From JANRKF01 sp964518725 (GTDB taxonomy: Bacteria; Pseudomonadota; Alphaproteobacteria; Rickettsiales; SXRF01): 24,712 nt of DNA. Location: positions 1-24,712 of the forward strand of contig CAZFKP010000029.1 of the NCBI GenBank assembly GCA_964518725.1. Direction: 5' to 3'. Within the stretch, counting starts at the first letter, position 1, and each line of letters begins with the position of its first letter. This document shows positions 14,050-22,246 of this stretch, piece by piece. The notes under the pieces were generated by a model. It was not told the DNA's origin, did not search any database, and saw only the letters and a program-made list of their open reading frames with translations. The position numbers and the translations under genes were made by a program.

Positions 14050-16516
14050 TGACAATCCTGTTTGGCACGACAATCACCTTGTTCACTTTCTTATCCGCCA
14101 GCGCATCCTTAAGCGCGGGCAGGGCAAGCACCGTTTCCTCGACCAGCGCCCTGTCCATATCCTTGGCCAGCTCGATGGTCGCCCGCAATTTTCCATTCAC
14201 CTGCACCGCGATCGTCACCGCATCGTCAACCAGCAAGGCAGGATCGGCTTTCGGCCACGGACGCTGAATCAGCATATCCGTATGCCCGAGCGATTGCCAG
14301 CACTCTTCGGCAATGTGCGGCAGGAACGGCTGGAGCAAATGCAGCGCCACCTCAACACCCGCACGGACGGAGCCGGCAGGCGCTTTTTCCAGCGCATTGG
14401 TCAGTTCACGGATGCGCGCGATGGCCTTATTGAAATGGAATTTTTCAATGTCATCGGTCACTGCCGCAATGGTTTTGTGGGTAAGTTTCCGGATATCGTC
14501 GCTATCCGGTGCGGAGGATTCCTTTGCAGACTGCACCAGCTTCCACAGGCGGTTCAGATAGCGCCACGCCCCCTCGATGCCCGCATCCGTCCATTCGAGG
14601 TCGCGCTCCGGCGGCGAATCGGACAGCATGAACAACCGCGCCGCATCGGCGCCGTAACTCTCCATCATCCGCCGCGGATCGACCGTGTTCTTCTTCGATT
14701 TGCTCATTTTTTCGCTGCGCCCAACCGCCACCGGCAGCCCCTTGCCACGCGCCGCCTCGGCCTCCTCCGGCGTCAGCCATTTGCCCTCCGCCGACTGGTA
14801 CGTTTCATGGCAAATCATGCCTTGCGTCTCCAGCCGCTTGAACGGCTCGTCATATCCCAGCTGGTCGCATTGCTTGAGCGCCCGGGTGAAAAAACGCGAA
14901 TAGAGCAAATGCAGCACCGCATGCTCGATACCGCCAATATAGCAATCGACCGGCAGCCAGTAATTCAAAGACTGGGCGTGCAACGGCTCGGGCGAGGGCA
15001 TGGTCGCAAAACGCGAAAAATACCAGCTTGATTCAAAGAACGTGTCGAACGTGTCGGTCTCACGCACCGCCGGTTTCTTACAGATCGGGCAGGAAGTGTG
15101 CTTCCATGTCGGGTGACGATCGAGCGGATTGCCGGGCGTATCGAAGGTCACATCTTTCGGCAGTTCCACCGGCAGCTGCTCCGGCGGCACCGGCACCGCA
15201 CCGCACGCCTCGCAATGAATGATCGGAATCGGGCAACCCCAATAGCGCTGGCGGGAAATGCCCCAATCGCGCAGGCGGTAATTGGTCTTGGCCGTACCGA
15301 TACCCACCGCTTCAAGCGCCGCCAGCATGCGGGTTTTCGCCGCCGCCACATCCATGCCATTCAGAAAATCAGAATTAATCAGCACCCCATCGCCAGTATA
15401 GGCTTCGGAGAGTGGCTCCTCGCCGCCCTCCACCACCGGCAAAATCGGCAAACCATATTTCTTCGCAAACTCAAAGTCTCGCTCATCGTGCGCCGGGCAG
15501 GCAAAGATGGCGCCGGTGCCATAATCCATCAACACAAAATTGGCAACGTAAAGCGGCACCGAACGGCCATCAAACGGATGAATGACCGTAAGCCCCGTAT
15601 CAAAACCTTTTTTCTCGGCTTTCTCGATCGCCTCTTCACTGGTGCCGAGCTGGTTGCATTCGGCGATGAACTCAGCCAATGCTGGCGTGTCCGCCGCCAA
15701 TTCCACCGCCAGCGGATGCCCCGGAGAAATGGCACAAAAACTCATGCCAAACAAGGTTTCAGGCCGAGTGGTGTAAATCTGAAGCGGCGCGCTGCGCCCC
15801 TGGATTTCCAGCGCCAGCATCGCGCCTTGCGATTTGCCGATCCAGCGCTCCTGCATAATCCGTACTTTTTCCGGCCACTCCTTGAGCGACTCAAGCCCGG
15901 CCAGTAAATCCTCTGCAAAATCGGAAATCCGCAAAAACCACTGCGAAAGCTTTCGCCGCTCGACCGGCGCACCGGAACGCCAGCCGCGGCCGTCAATCAC
16001 CTGTTCGTTAGCCAGCACCGTGTTATCGACCGGATCCCAGTTGACCTCGGCTTCCTTGCGGTACGCAAGCCCCGCCGTATAAAATTTCAGGAAAAATGCC
16101 TGCTCATGCTTGTAGTAATCCGGGCTGCAAGTGGCAATCTCCCGCGACCAGTCATAGGACAGGCCGATCAACTTCAACTGCTCGCGCATGGTGGCGATGT
16201 TCTGGTATGTCCAGTCGGCAGGATGCGAGTTATTCTGGATCGCCGCATTTTCGGCCGGAAGCCCGAAAGCATCCCACCCCATCGGGTGCAACACATTATA
16301 GCCCTGCGCGCGCTTGGTGCGGGCGACAACATCACCCAGCGTGTAGTTCCGCACATGCCCCATATGGATATTCCCAGACGGGTAAGGGAACATTTCGAGC
16401 ACATAATATTTCGGCTTGCCCGCATCTTCGCGCGCGGCAAAGCTCGACTGCTCATCCCATAGCTTTTGCCACTTGGCCTCAGCCTCACGAAAATGGTAGC
16501 GCGCCGCGTCCGACAT
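14033..16516 (-). CDS. leuS: Leucyl-tRNA synthetase
   Basis: This class I aminoacyl-tRNA synthetase charges tRNA-Leu. It has 827 residues, slightly shorter than the E. coli enzyme. The HIGH-type motif is HMGH at 51-54 (followed by VRNYTLGDVVARTKRAQGYNV), and KMSKS lies at about 602-606 (SEKMSKSKKNTVDP). The CP1 editing domain contains TTRPETLFG and the DERDFEFAKKYGLPI segment. A zinc-ribbon-like pair CEAC...CPIC is visible around residues 430-480. The anticodon-binding and C-terminal domains are complete. It starts 1 nt inside the stop of the upstream DUF3576 gene (TAATG). Confidence 0.98.
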   Translation of the reverse strand: MSDAARYHFREAEAKWQKLWDEQSSFAAREDAGKPKYYVLEMFPYPSGNIHMGHVRNYTLGDVVARTKRAQGYNVLHPMGWDAFGLPAENAAIQNNSHPADWTYQNIATMREQLKLIGLSYDWSREIATCSPDYYKHEQAFFLKFYTAGLAYRKEAEVNWDPVDNTVLANEQVIDGRGWRSGAPVERRKLSQWFLRISDFAEDLLAGLESLKEWPEKVRIMQERWIGKSQGAMLALEIQGRSAPLQIYTTRPETLFGMSFCAISPGHPLAVELAADTPALAEFIAECNQLGTSEEAIEKAEKKGFDTGLTVIHPFDGRSVPLYVANFVLMDYGTGAIFACPAHDERDFEFAKKYGLPILPVVEGGEEPLSEAYTGDGVLINSDFLNGMDVAAAKTRMLAALEAVGIGTAKTNYRLRDWGISRQRYWGCPIPIIHCEACGAVPVPPEQLPVELPKDVTFDTPGNPLDRHPTWKHTSCPICKKPAVRETDTFDTFFESSWYFSRFATMPSPEPLHAQSLNYWLPVDCYIGGIEHAVLHLLYSRFFTRALKQCDQLGYDEPFKRLETQGMICHETYQSAEGKWLTPEEAEAARGKGLPVAVGRSEKMSKSKKNTVDPRRMMESYGADAARLFMLSDSPPERDLEWTDAGIEGAWRYLNRLWKLVQSAKESSAPDSDDIRKLTHKTIAAVTDDIEKFHFNKAIARIRELTNALEKAPAGSVRAGVEVALHLLQPFLPHIAEECWQSLGHTDMLIQRPWPKADPALLVDDAVTIAVQVNGKLRATIELAKDMDRALVEETVLALPALKDALADKKVNKVIVVPNRIVNVVAA

Positions 16517-17025
16517 TACTTGTTGCCCGCTGCGACCTTAAGTTCACGCGCCCGCGTCAGGATAGTGTCTTCCAATGCCCGCGCCAGCTTGTCATCCACG
16601 GATTGATCGCGCCATGCCCCCTTAACCAGCTTCTGCTTGAAAAGCTGGATACGCACGCCATCGGCACGGAGCGTCTTATCGAGGATCAGCGCATTCACCT
16701 TGAAGCGCTCACCCGGTGTTTTCGGGTCTTCATACCAGTCGGTAATGATGGTGCCGCCAAATGGATCCGCCGAGGTGAGCGGCATGAAGGAAATCGTATC
16801 AAGCGTTGCACGCCACAAGTAGCTGTTGACGCCGATCGTGCCACCAGAAGAGGATTCCTTGTCGCCACCTAGCTCAAACAGCCCGCCCGGCCCGGTGAGC
16901 TTGCCACGCGCTGCACGCTGTGCATCTTCCCGATTCATGGGCGTCCCAGCCGGTTCTGTCTTCATATCGCTGCCGCAGGCAGCCAGAAAAAGCACAGCAA
17001 GACAAGGAATCACAAGGCGTTTCAT
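16516..17025 (-). CDS. DUF3576-type lipoprotein
   Basis: This is a predicted outer-membrane or periplasmic lipoprotein of 169 residues, using the ATG at 17025, which has a good ribosome site (AGGAGAG) and begins a lipoprotein signal MKRLVIPCLAVLFLAAC with Cys17 as the lipidated residue. The mature part holds GVNSYLWRATLDTISFMPL, SADPFGGTIITDWY and ERFKVNALILDKTLRADGVR, which I recognise as the DUF3576 pattern commonly found directly before leuS in alphaproteobacteria. The function is not established. It is coupled to leuS by a TAATG overlap. A longer reading frame to 17082 would place arginines ahead of the signal peptide and is unlikely. Confidence 0.88.
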   Translation of the reverse strand: MKRLVIPCLAVLFLAACGSDMKTEPAGTPMNREDAQRAARGKLTGPGGLFELGGDKESSSGGTIGVNSYLWRATLDTISFMPLTSADPFGGTIITDWYEDPKTPGERFKVNALILDKTLRADGVRIQLFKQKLVKGAWRDQSVDDKLARALEDTILTRARELKVAAGNK

Positions 17026-17062
17026 ACGGTCTCTCCTACGATGGTGAAGGCGGGAGTATAGC

Positions 17063-17092
17063 AAAGAAAAAGGGCGGTGCAAGCACCGCCCT
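17063..17092 (-). terminator. Rho-independent terminator of the porin gene
   Basis: A perfect 10-bp GC-rich stem (AGGGCGGTGC / GCACCGCCCT, 17071-17092) with a 2-nt apex is followed on the minus strand by TTTTTCTTT. It lies about 30 nt after the porin stop and ahead of the DUF3576 gene, so it insulates the porin from the leuS operon. Confidence 0.9.
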
Positions 17093-17121
17093 TTCCTTTA
17101 TCAATCAGACTTTCTAAGTGA

Positions 17122-18249
17122 TTAGAAAGCGAGTTGGGTACCAGCAATGAACACCGTAGCGTCATTGTCGTTCGCCGTACCGGTACCGTTGTCAAACTCA
17201 ACGAAGCTAACTTCCGCGTACGGGGTCAGGCCAGGAGCGAGTTTGTAGTCAACACCGATCGACAGGTTGTCAAATTCGTTATCGGTAGCACCGTTATCGA
17301 ATTCGCTGTTGAGGTAGGTCACCGAAGCACCGAACGGACCGTACTCATAGGCGCCGCCCAGAGTCCAGTAGGTCGTGTCTTCGTCAGCAGCAGTGCTGGT
17401 CAGTTGGAGGCTATCACCCCAATCGCCATACGAACCGGCTACGCTGAAGCCCATGTAAGAAACTTTCGCGCCAGCGTTCCAGGTGCGGAGGTCTTCGCGG
17501 GTAGCAACTTCAGAATCACCGAACTCACCGGTTACTGCAGCAGCAACGCCAACATCACTGAATTTGCCTTCGTAGTTGATACCGCCAACGAAGATGTTTT
17601 CAGCTTCGCTGTTGTTATCAGCACGGCTGATGCCCGTACCACGGTCCGTGCCGGTGCTATCGAACAGGTAGCTAACACCTGCTTGGAAGCCCATGAAACG
17701 TGGGGTGTAGTAGGTGACTTTGTTGATGGCTTCTTGCGATTCATCACCAAATTGGGTTGCACCGTAATCCAGGATCAGATCCGGGGTTGCGATGGTAGAA
17801 CCGGTGGTGGTGCTCATGAAGTAGTTGAAGTCACCATCGATACCGCCGGTAGCGCGAGCGATTTTCGAAGCGTCAACTTTCAGCGTGCTAGCAGCGCCGT
17901 AGTTCGAACCACCTTCTAAACGACCCCATGCACCATCGAGGTACACGTAGCTTTTGCCAACTTGGTCGTCGGTGTTGTCTGCGTCGTTCGTGTTGGAAAC
18001 ATCGAGAACGATTTCACCGCCGTAGCCGAGGCCAGCGTCAGTTTTCGCATCGATTTTGACCGACAGATCGGTTTCGGTTTTGAACGCGCCCGAACGGAGG
18101 TTCGTATCGCGGTCTTCGCCAACGATGCCAACTTGGAAGTCGGACACGCCACCGATGGTTACTTTAGGGGTTTCGCCAGCGAATGCAGCACCTGCGAACA
18201 GGGCAGCAGCACCAACGAGAACCGTTGAACCAAGAAGAATTTTTTTCAT
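17122..18249 (-). CDS. Outer-membrane porin (general Gram-negative porin type)
   Basis: This is a 375-residue outer-membrane beta-barrel. The N-terminus is a standard Sec signal peptide, MKKILLGSTVLVGAAALFAGAAFA, cleaved at AFA-GE (shown as two parts: MKKILLGSTVLVGAA, ALFAGAAFA). The mature chain alternates polar and aromatic strands with acidic loops, has GLGYGGEIVLDVSNTND and FMGFQAGVSYLF typical of alphaproteobacterial Porin_4-like proteins, and ends in phenylalanine (AGTQLAF), the BAM recognition signal. It is monocistronic: a strong terminator follows and 260 nt of divergent intergenic DNA precedes it. The ribosome site is AAAGGGA, 8 nt before the ATG. High use of a few codons suggests strong expression. 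Selectivity cannot be predicted. Confidence 0.92.
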   Translation of the reverse strand: MKKILLGSTVLVGAAALFAGAAFAGETPKVTIGGVSDFQVGIVGEDRDTNLRSGAFKTETDLSVKIDAKTDAGLGYGGEIVLDVSNTNDADNTDDQVGKSYVYLDGAWGRLEGGSNYGAASTLKVDASKIARATGGIDGDFNYFMSTTTGSTIATPDLILDYGATQFGDESQEAINKVTYYTPRFMGFQAGVSYLFDSTGTDRGTGISRADNNSEAENIFVGGINYEGKFSDVGVAAAVTGEFGDSEVATREDLRTWNAGAKVSYMGFSVAGSYGDWGDSLQLTSTAADEDTTYWTLGGAYEYGPFGASVTYLNSEFDNGATDNEFDNLSIGVDYKLAPGLTPYAEVSFVEFDNGTGTANDNDATVFIAGTQLAF

Positions 18250-18509
18250 AGTAATATTCCCTTTAGAGTTAAAATCTGCAAGCGTGAGCCTGCCTTAGGA
18301 CACAAATGACACGGATGCCATCTGCGCTTACCTGGGATGAGTTATTGTCCAATCCCACCCCCCTTGCAAGTCGTAACCCGCTTTTTTGCCAAAATCCGGG
18401 GGGCTTTTCCCCTTTATGTTGCAATTGGGCAACAAAACCGCGTCAAAAAGCCGTTTTTTTAATAGTTTATTAATTGAATATTCCGGGGAGAGGGGCTATC
18501 CCACCCCCT
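18250..18509. other. Divergent intergenic region between porin and yggS
   Basis: This 260-nt region should hold the promoters of the porin (minus) and yggS (plus). It includes an AT-rich stretch at about 18451-18481 and a short inverted repeat GTTGC/GCAAC at 18418-18433. I could not find a convincing sigma-70 -35/-10 pair on either strand. Confidence 0.4.
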
Positions 18510-19244
18510 ATGGAACGTTTAAATCATATCCGCGCCCTTATTACCAAAACCCGCTCCCGGTCACCGCTGGCAGCCAATTCAACCATTTTACTTGGAGCCT
18601 GCAAGGGGCAGGGGGCGGGGGTAATTGAGGATTTTATCCTGGCCGGCCTCACCGATTTTGGGGAAAACCGGGTACAGGAAGCGGCCGGGAAGTGGCCTGC
18701 CCTGAAAAAAGCCCATCCCGAGGTGCGATTGCACCTGATCGGCCCATTACAAACCAATAAGGTGGGGGAAGCGCTCGAGCTATTCGATGTCATCCAAACC
18801 CTTGACCGGCCGAAGCTAGCCGCCGCCATCGCCAAGGAACTCGCTCGTACTGGTGATGCGACGCCAGCAGGCGGAGCCAGCCCTGAGCACGCTCCAAGGA
18901 GTTTTCAGGAGAAAACTCCGGGAGCAACCAAAGAGTTTTTTATTCAGGTGAACACGGGCGAAGAACCTCAGAAATCCGGGGTATCACCTTCTGAAACCGC
19001 AGAGTTTATCAGCTATTGCCGGAATCTTAGACTGAATATTACCGGGCTAATGTGCGTCCCGCCCGCAGATGACATGCCGGCACCGCATTTCGCGCTATTA
19101 CGTAAACTCGCACTGGAAAACGGCCTTGCCGAACTCAGCATGGGCATGAGCGGGGACTTTGAAACCGCCATCCGCATGGGCAGCGGATGCGTGAGAATCG
19201 GCACCGCGCTGTTTGGTGAGCGGAGCCCCCAGAGCCCAACCTAA
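18510..19244 (+). CDS. yggS: YggS/PROSC-family PLP-binding protein (PLP homeostasis)
   Basis: This is a single-domain, fold-type III PLP protein involved in vitamin B6 and amino-acid homeostasis; it has no known catalytic reaction. I chose the ATG at 18510 (MERLNHIRALI), since the family starts there; an upstream ATG at 18474 adds unlikely residues. Family signatures are DFGENRVQEAAGKWP, LHLIGPLQTNK, QVNTGEEPQKSGV, LSMGMSGDFETAIRMG and VRIGTALFG. The PLP lysine is Lys32, in ACKG where the family usually has VSKT. Residues about 118-139 are surplus relative to the family (between KELARTG and EFFIQVNTG) and are encoded by a 64-nt palindromic element. The stop overlaps the convergent neighbour by 4 nt. 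Confidence 0.9.
   Translation: MERLNHIRALITKTRSRSPLAANSTILLGACKGQGAGVIEDFILAGLTDFGENRVQEAAGKWPALKKAHPEVRLHLIGPLQTNKVGEALELFDVIQTLDRPKLAAAIAKELARTGDATPAGGASPEHAPRSFQEKTPGATKEFFIQVNTGEEPQKSGVSPSETAEFISYCRNLRLNITGLMCVPPADDMPAPHFALLRKLALENGLAELSMGMSGDFETAIRMGSGCVRIGTALFGERSPQSPT
18862..18925 (+). repeat. 64-nt two-hairpin palindromic element, copy B, in frame within yggS
   Basis: Hairpin 1 is CGCC-AGCA-GGCG (18862-18873). A 17-nt linker follows (18874-18890). Hairpin 2 has outer stem GCTCC/GGAGC (18891-18895 with 18921-18925), the same AA:G bulge, inner stem GGAGTTTTC/GAAAACTCC (18898-18906 with 18911-18919) and loop AGGA. Length, bulge and loop positions equal those of the yejF copy. Eight base pairs are changed on both sides with pairing kept. 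It is read in the same codon frame as in yejF, giving the shared pattern S-x-E-x-A-x3-F-Q-x-K. Confidence 0.9.
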
Positions 19245-19597
19245 CTCAGTTCCGACGTTTTCTGGTAATTGCCGGTGGCCGCCGCAAACAGGCTGGCGCC
19301 AACATCCTTGCCGGTTTCCTGCTCAAACACCGCATTGGCAATGGAAGCAAGCAGACCAATCGGACCGCCGAACAAAGCGCCGCCCGCAATCTGCGCGCCG
19401 GCGCTAATCGTATCGCCCGAGAGTGCCTGATACACGGTGGAAACCCCCGGAAGGTGCTGAAGCGGATTGATAATGTCGAGCAAATCGGCAAAGCTCGAGA
19501 AAAAATCGTCATTGACGAGCTCGGGCGCTTTGGGTTTGCCCGCCTGCGCGGGAGAACCGGAAGAAAACTCTGGATGGATGGTCAGTGCAACAGTCAT
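19241..19597 (-). CDS. Small protein of unknown function downstream of the ATP synthase operon
   Basis: I do not recognise this 118-residue protein with confidence. I took the ATG at 19597 (MTVALTIHPEF), 34 nt after atpC; the frame is open to 19660, but that would overlap atpC and give an arginine-rich start. It has a Pro/Ser/Gly-rich N-terminal part (about 10-27), then an acidic/aromatic segment (NDDFFSSFADLLDIINPLQHLPGV, in parts NDDFFSSFADLL and DIINPLQHLPGV), and a Gly/Ala-rich hydrophobic stretch (AGAQIAGGALFGGPIGLLASI, read as AGAQIAGGALFG then GPIGLLASI) that could insert in or lie on a membrane. It probably belongs to the atp transcript. It converges on yggS with a 4-nt overlap. Confidence 0.65.
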   Translation of the reverse strand: MTVALTIHPEFSSGSPAQAGKPKAPELVNDDFFSSFADLLDIINPLQHLPGVSTVYQALSGDTISAGAQIAGGALFGGPIGLLASIANAVFEQETGKDVGASLFAAATGNYQKTSELS

Positions 19598-19631
19598 GCA
19601 GCGATGAAAAGCAAGAGCCGTGCCAGCTCGC

Positions 19632-19889
19632 TTACGCCGCCACTTCCGCCGCGCTATCAACCAGCACGATGCAACGCTCCGGTGTCACTTCGGCAACGCC
19701 ATCAGTAACGCTTATTTTCTTGCTGCCGCCACTCACCAGATCAATCGTCACCACCCCTTCGCGGAGGATGGAAATAAAGGGCGCGTGCCCAGGCAATACG
19801 CCGAACTCGCCGAGCGCGCCGGGGATTTGCGCCTGCACGATCTCGCCTTCAAAAAAGATTTTCTCCGGGGTGATGAGTTGGAGTTTCAT
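19632..19889 (-). CDS. atpC: F1 ATP synthase epsilon subunit, short form
   Basis: This is the epsilon subunit of the F1 central stalk. It has only 85 residues against about 130-140 in E. coli-like proteins. The N-terminal beta-sandwich is complete (LITPEKIFFEGEIVQAQIPG, LGEFGVLPGHAPFISILREG, VTDGVAEVTPERCIVL), but the C-terminal two-helix domain, which inhibits ATP hydrolysis in many bacteria, is absent. The stop is clean and the next gene follows after 34 nt, so this is a natural short form or an old truncation, not an assembly effect. The start overlaps the atpD stop by 1 nt (TAATG). Confidence 0.93.
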   Translation of the reverse strand: MKLQLITPEKIFFEGEIVQAQIPGALGEFGVLPGHAPFISILREGVVTIDLVSGGSKKISVTDGVAEVTPERCIVLVDSAAEVAA

Positions 19890-21317
19890 TACGCTGCTTC
19901 CGCCGCCATTTTCTTGGCTTTGGCTACCGCCTCTTCAATGCCGCCTACCATGTAGAACGCCGCTTCCGGCAGGTCGTCATAGCGGCCTTCGCAGATGCCT
20001 TTAAACCCGGCGATCGTATCGGCGAGCGCCACCAGTTTCCCCGGCGAGCCGGTGAAAATTTCTGCTACGTGGAACGGTTGCGACAGGAAACGCTGGATTT
20101 TCCGCGCACGCGCTACCACGAGTTTATCATCTTCCGACAGCTCATCCATACCAAGAATCGCGATAATGTCCTGCAGGGATTTATACGTTTGGAGTACGCG
20201 CTGCACTTCACGCGCCACGGCGTAATGCTCTTCACCGATCACTTGCGGGTCAAGCACGCGACTGGTCGAATCGAGCGGATCCACCGCCGGGTAAATACCC
20301 AGCTCCGCGATCTGGCGGGAGAGTACGGTGGTGGCATCAAGGTGGGCAAACGACGTCGCTGGTGCCGGATCGGTCAGGTCATCCGCCGGTACGTAAACCG
20401 CTTGCACCGAAGTAATCGAGCCTTTTTTGGTGGAGGTAATGCGTTCCTGCATCTGCCCCATGTCGGTCGCGAGCGTCGGCTGGTAACCCACCGCCGAAGG
20501 AATACGGCCAAGCAGTGCGGATACTTCGGAACCGGCTTGGGTGAAGCGGAAAATATTATCGACGAAGAACAGAACGTCCTGCCCTTCCTGGTCGCGGAAA
20601 TATTCAGCCTGGGTGAGGCCGGTCAGCGCTACGCGGGCACGCGCACCCGGAGGTTCATTCATCTGGCCGTACACCAGCGCCACTTTGGATTTCGTCTGGT
20701 CTTCGAGGTTGATAACACCCGATTCCATCATCTCATGGTACAGATCGTTACCTTCGCGAGTACGCTCACCCACACCGGCAAATACCGAGAATCCACCGTG
20801 CGCTTTCGCGATGTTGTTGATGAGCTCCATGATGAGCACCGTCTTGCCCACACCCGCACCGCCAAACAGGCCGATCTTGCCGCCTTTGGCGTAAGGGGCG
20901 AGGAGATCGACCACTTTAATGCCCGTCACGAGAATTTCGGTTTTGGTCGATTGCTCGGAGAATTCCGGTGCCTTCGCGTGGATCGGAGCGGTCTGTTTAT
21001 TGCCAATCGGTCCGCGCTCATCGATCGGCTCGCCAACGACGTTCATGATGCGACCCAGCGTCTCACGCCCCACCGGCACCGAGATCGGCGCGCCCGTGTC
21101 AGAAACTTCCTGGCCACGGGTCAGGCCATCCGTCGAGTCCATCGCAATGGCGCGGACTTCGTTTTCGCCCAGATGCTGCGCGNNNNNNNNNNAGCACCAA
21201 CGTCTTGCCGTCATTTTTGGTGGTGAGCGCGTTTAAGATTGACGGCAGCTTGCCCGCCGGAAATTTTACGTCGATCACCGCGCCGATAACCTGGGTGATA
21301 ATGCCTGTGTTAGCCAT
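19889..21317 (-). CDS. atpD: F1 ATP synthase beta subunit (interrupted by an assembly gap)
   Basis: This is the catalytic beta subunit. The N-terminus MANTGIITQVIGAVIDVKFP begins at 21317. The frame reaches GKTLV and then meets 10 N (21183-21192), after which AQHLGENEVRAIAMDSTDGL continues in another frame. With 125 nt before and 1294 nt after the gap, an in-frame gene needs a gap divisible by 3. Filling Leu-Glu-Val by family knowledge requires 6 nt and gives 474 residues, the usual length. Other motifs are intact: Walker A GGAGVGKT, GERTREGNDLYHEM, the Walker B strand DVLFFVDNIFRFTQAG, and DELSEEDKL. The break is therefore an assembly artefact. It lies 20 nt after atpG. Confidence 0.96.
21183..21192. 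other. Assembly gap (10 N) inside atpD
   Basis: Ten undetermined bases. The flanking frames show that the true missing length is a multiple of 3, most likely 6, so 10 is a placeholder. Confidence 0.98.
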
Positions 21318-21337
21318 GGTCTTTCTCCTTATAAATT

Positions 21338-22243
21338 CTATACGGCTTCCGCGCCGCTGATGATTTCGATGAGTTCCTTCGTAATCGCCGCTTGGCGGGT
21401 ACGGTTATATTTCAGGTTGAGCTTTTTGATCATGTCGCCGGCGTTGCGCGTGGCGTTATCCATCGCCGTCATGCGGGCGCCCTGCTCAGAAGCCGAGTTT
21501 TCCAGAAGCGCCTTGTAAATTTGCACACCAAGATTTTTGGGCAACAGGGACGCAAGGATTTCTTCCTCCTCCGGCTCGTAGTCGTAGCTTACGGTTGGCA
21601 GTTGGCGGTTGGCAGCCTCTTTCTTTTTTTCTTCTGCCGACTGCAAACTGCCACCAGTAAGCGGGATCAGCTGTTGGAACGTCACCACCTGGCTGATTGC
21701 CGATTTGAACTGGCTGAAGACCACGCTCACCACGTCAAATTCCCCGGCATCAAACCGCGCAAGCACGTCGTCAACCACCAGTTGGGCATCGCTGTAGCTC
21801 ATTTTCTTTTTCAGCACATCAAGCTTGCCGAGCGTGATCGAACGGTACTCCTGCACCAGCTGCTCATAGCCCTTGCGGCCAATAAACAGCAGCTTTACCT
21901 CTTTGCCTTCCGTCTGCAGCAGTCGAACCTGACGGCGCACCGCCCGCACGATCGAGCTGTTGAACCCGCCACAGAGGCCGCGATCCGATGTCGCAACAAC
22001 CAGAAGATGAGAATGTTTTTTTCCGGTGCCGGAAAGAAGCCGCGGGCCATCCGCCCCCTCGGGAATTGACGCCGCCAGCGACGACAACATCCGCTCCATC
22101 GCCTCGGCATAAGGACGCGCAGCTTCTGCCGCTTCGCGCGCACGACGCAACTTCGCCGCCGCCACCATCTTCATGGCTTTGGTGATCTTCTGCGTATTTT
22201 TGACCGATTTGATGCGGTTTTTGAGATCCTTAAGTGAAGGCAT
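21338..22243 (-). CDS. atpG: F1 ATP synthase gamma subunit
   Basis: This is the central rotor shaft of F1, 301 residues. The N-terminal helix (MPSLKDLKNRIKSVKNTQKITKAMKMVAA, in parts MPSLKDLKNRIKSV and NTQKITKAMKMVAA) and the C-terminal helix (ARMTAMDNATRNAGD, RQAAITKELIEIISGAEA) are both typical and pair in the coiled coil. GLCGGFNSSIVRA is a family signature. In the variable region between QQLIPL and YDYEPEEEEIL there is a surplus Lys/Glu/Gln/Ala-rich segment (about 190-217), encoded by an imperfect palindrome annotated separately. The gene lies 3 nt after atpA and 20 nt before atpD. Confidence 0.97.
   Translation of the reverse strand: MPSLKDLKNRIKSVKNTQKITKAMKMVAAAKLRRAREAAEAARPYAEAMERMLSSLAASIPEGADGPRLLSGTGKKHSHLLVVATSDRGLCGGFNSSIVRAVRRQVRLLQTEGKEVKLLFIGRKGYEQLVQEYRSITLGKLDVLKKKMSYSDAQLVVDDVLARFDAGEFDVVSVVFSQFKSAISQVVTFQQLIPLTGGSLQSAEEKKKEAANRQLPTVSYDYEPEEEEILASLLPKNLGVQIYKALLENSASEQGARMTAMDNATRNAGDMIKKLNLKYNRTRQAAITKELIEIISGAEAV
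21593..21655 (-). repeat. Imperfect inverted repeat inside atpG
   Basis: The plus-strand arm at 21593-21615 (tandem GGTTGGCAGTTGGC-like units) and the arm at 21634-21655 (CTGCCGACTGCAAACTGCC...) are imperfect complements: 16 of 19 core positions pair, across an 18-nt purine/pyrimidine-biased loop. It coincides with the surplus residues of the gamma subunit. It shares neither sequence nor layout with the 64-nt element. Confidence 0.6.
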
Positions 22244-22246
22244 CGG

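Noticed and set aside
13844..15031. 395-codon plus-strand open frame opposite leuS
   Set aside because: It is the antisense shadow of leuS; its composition is Arg/His/Gln-rich without domains, and leuS is complete.
17134..17919. 261-codon plus-strand open frame opposite the porin
   Set aside because: It mirrors the biased codon use of the porin; no ribosome site or domain.
20069..21226. 385-codon plus-strand open frame opposite atpD
   Set aside because: It runs antisense to the conserved atpD, crosses the N run and shows no motif.
19889..21317. atpD as a frameshifted pseudogene
   Set aside because: The frame change coincides exactly with the N run and all motifs are intact on both sides.
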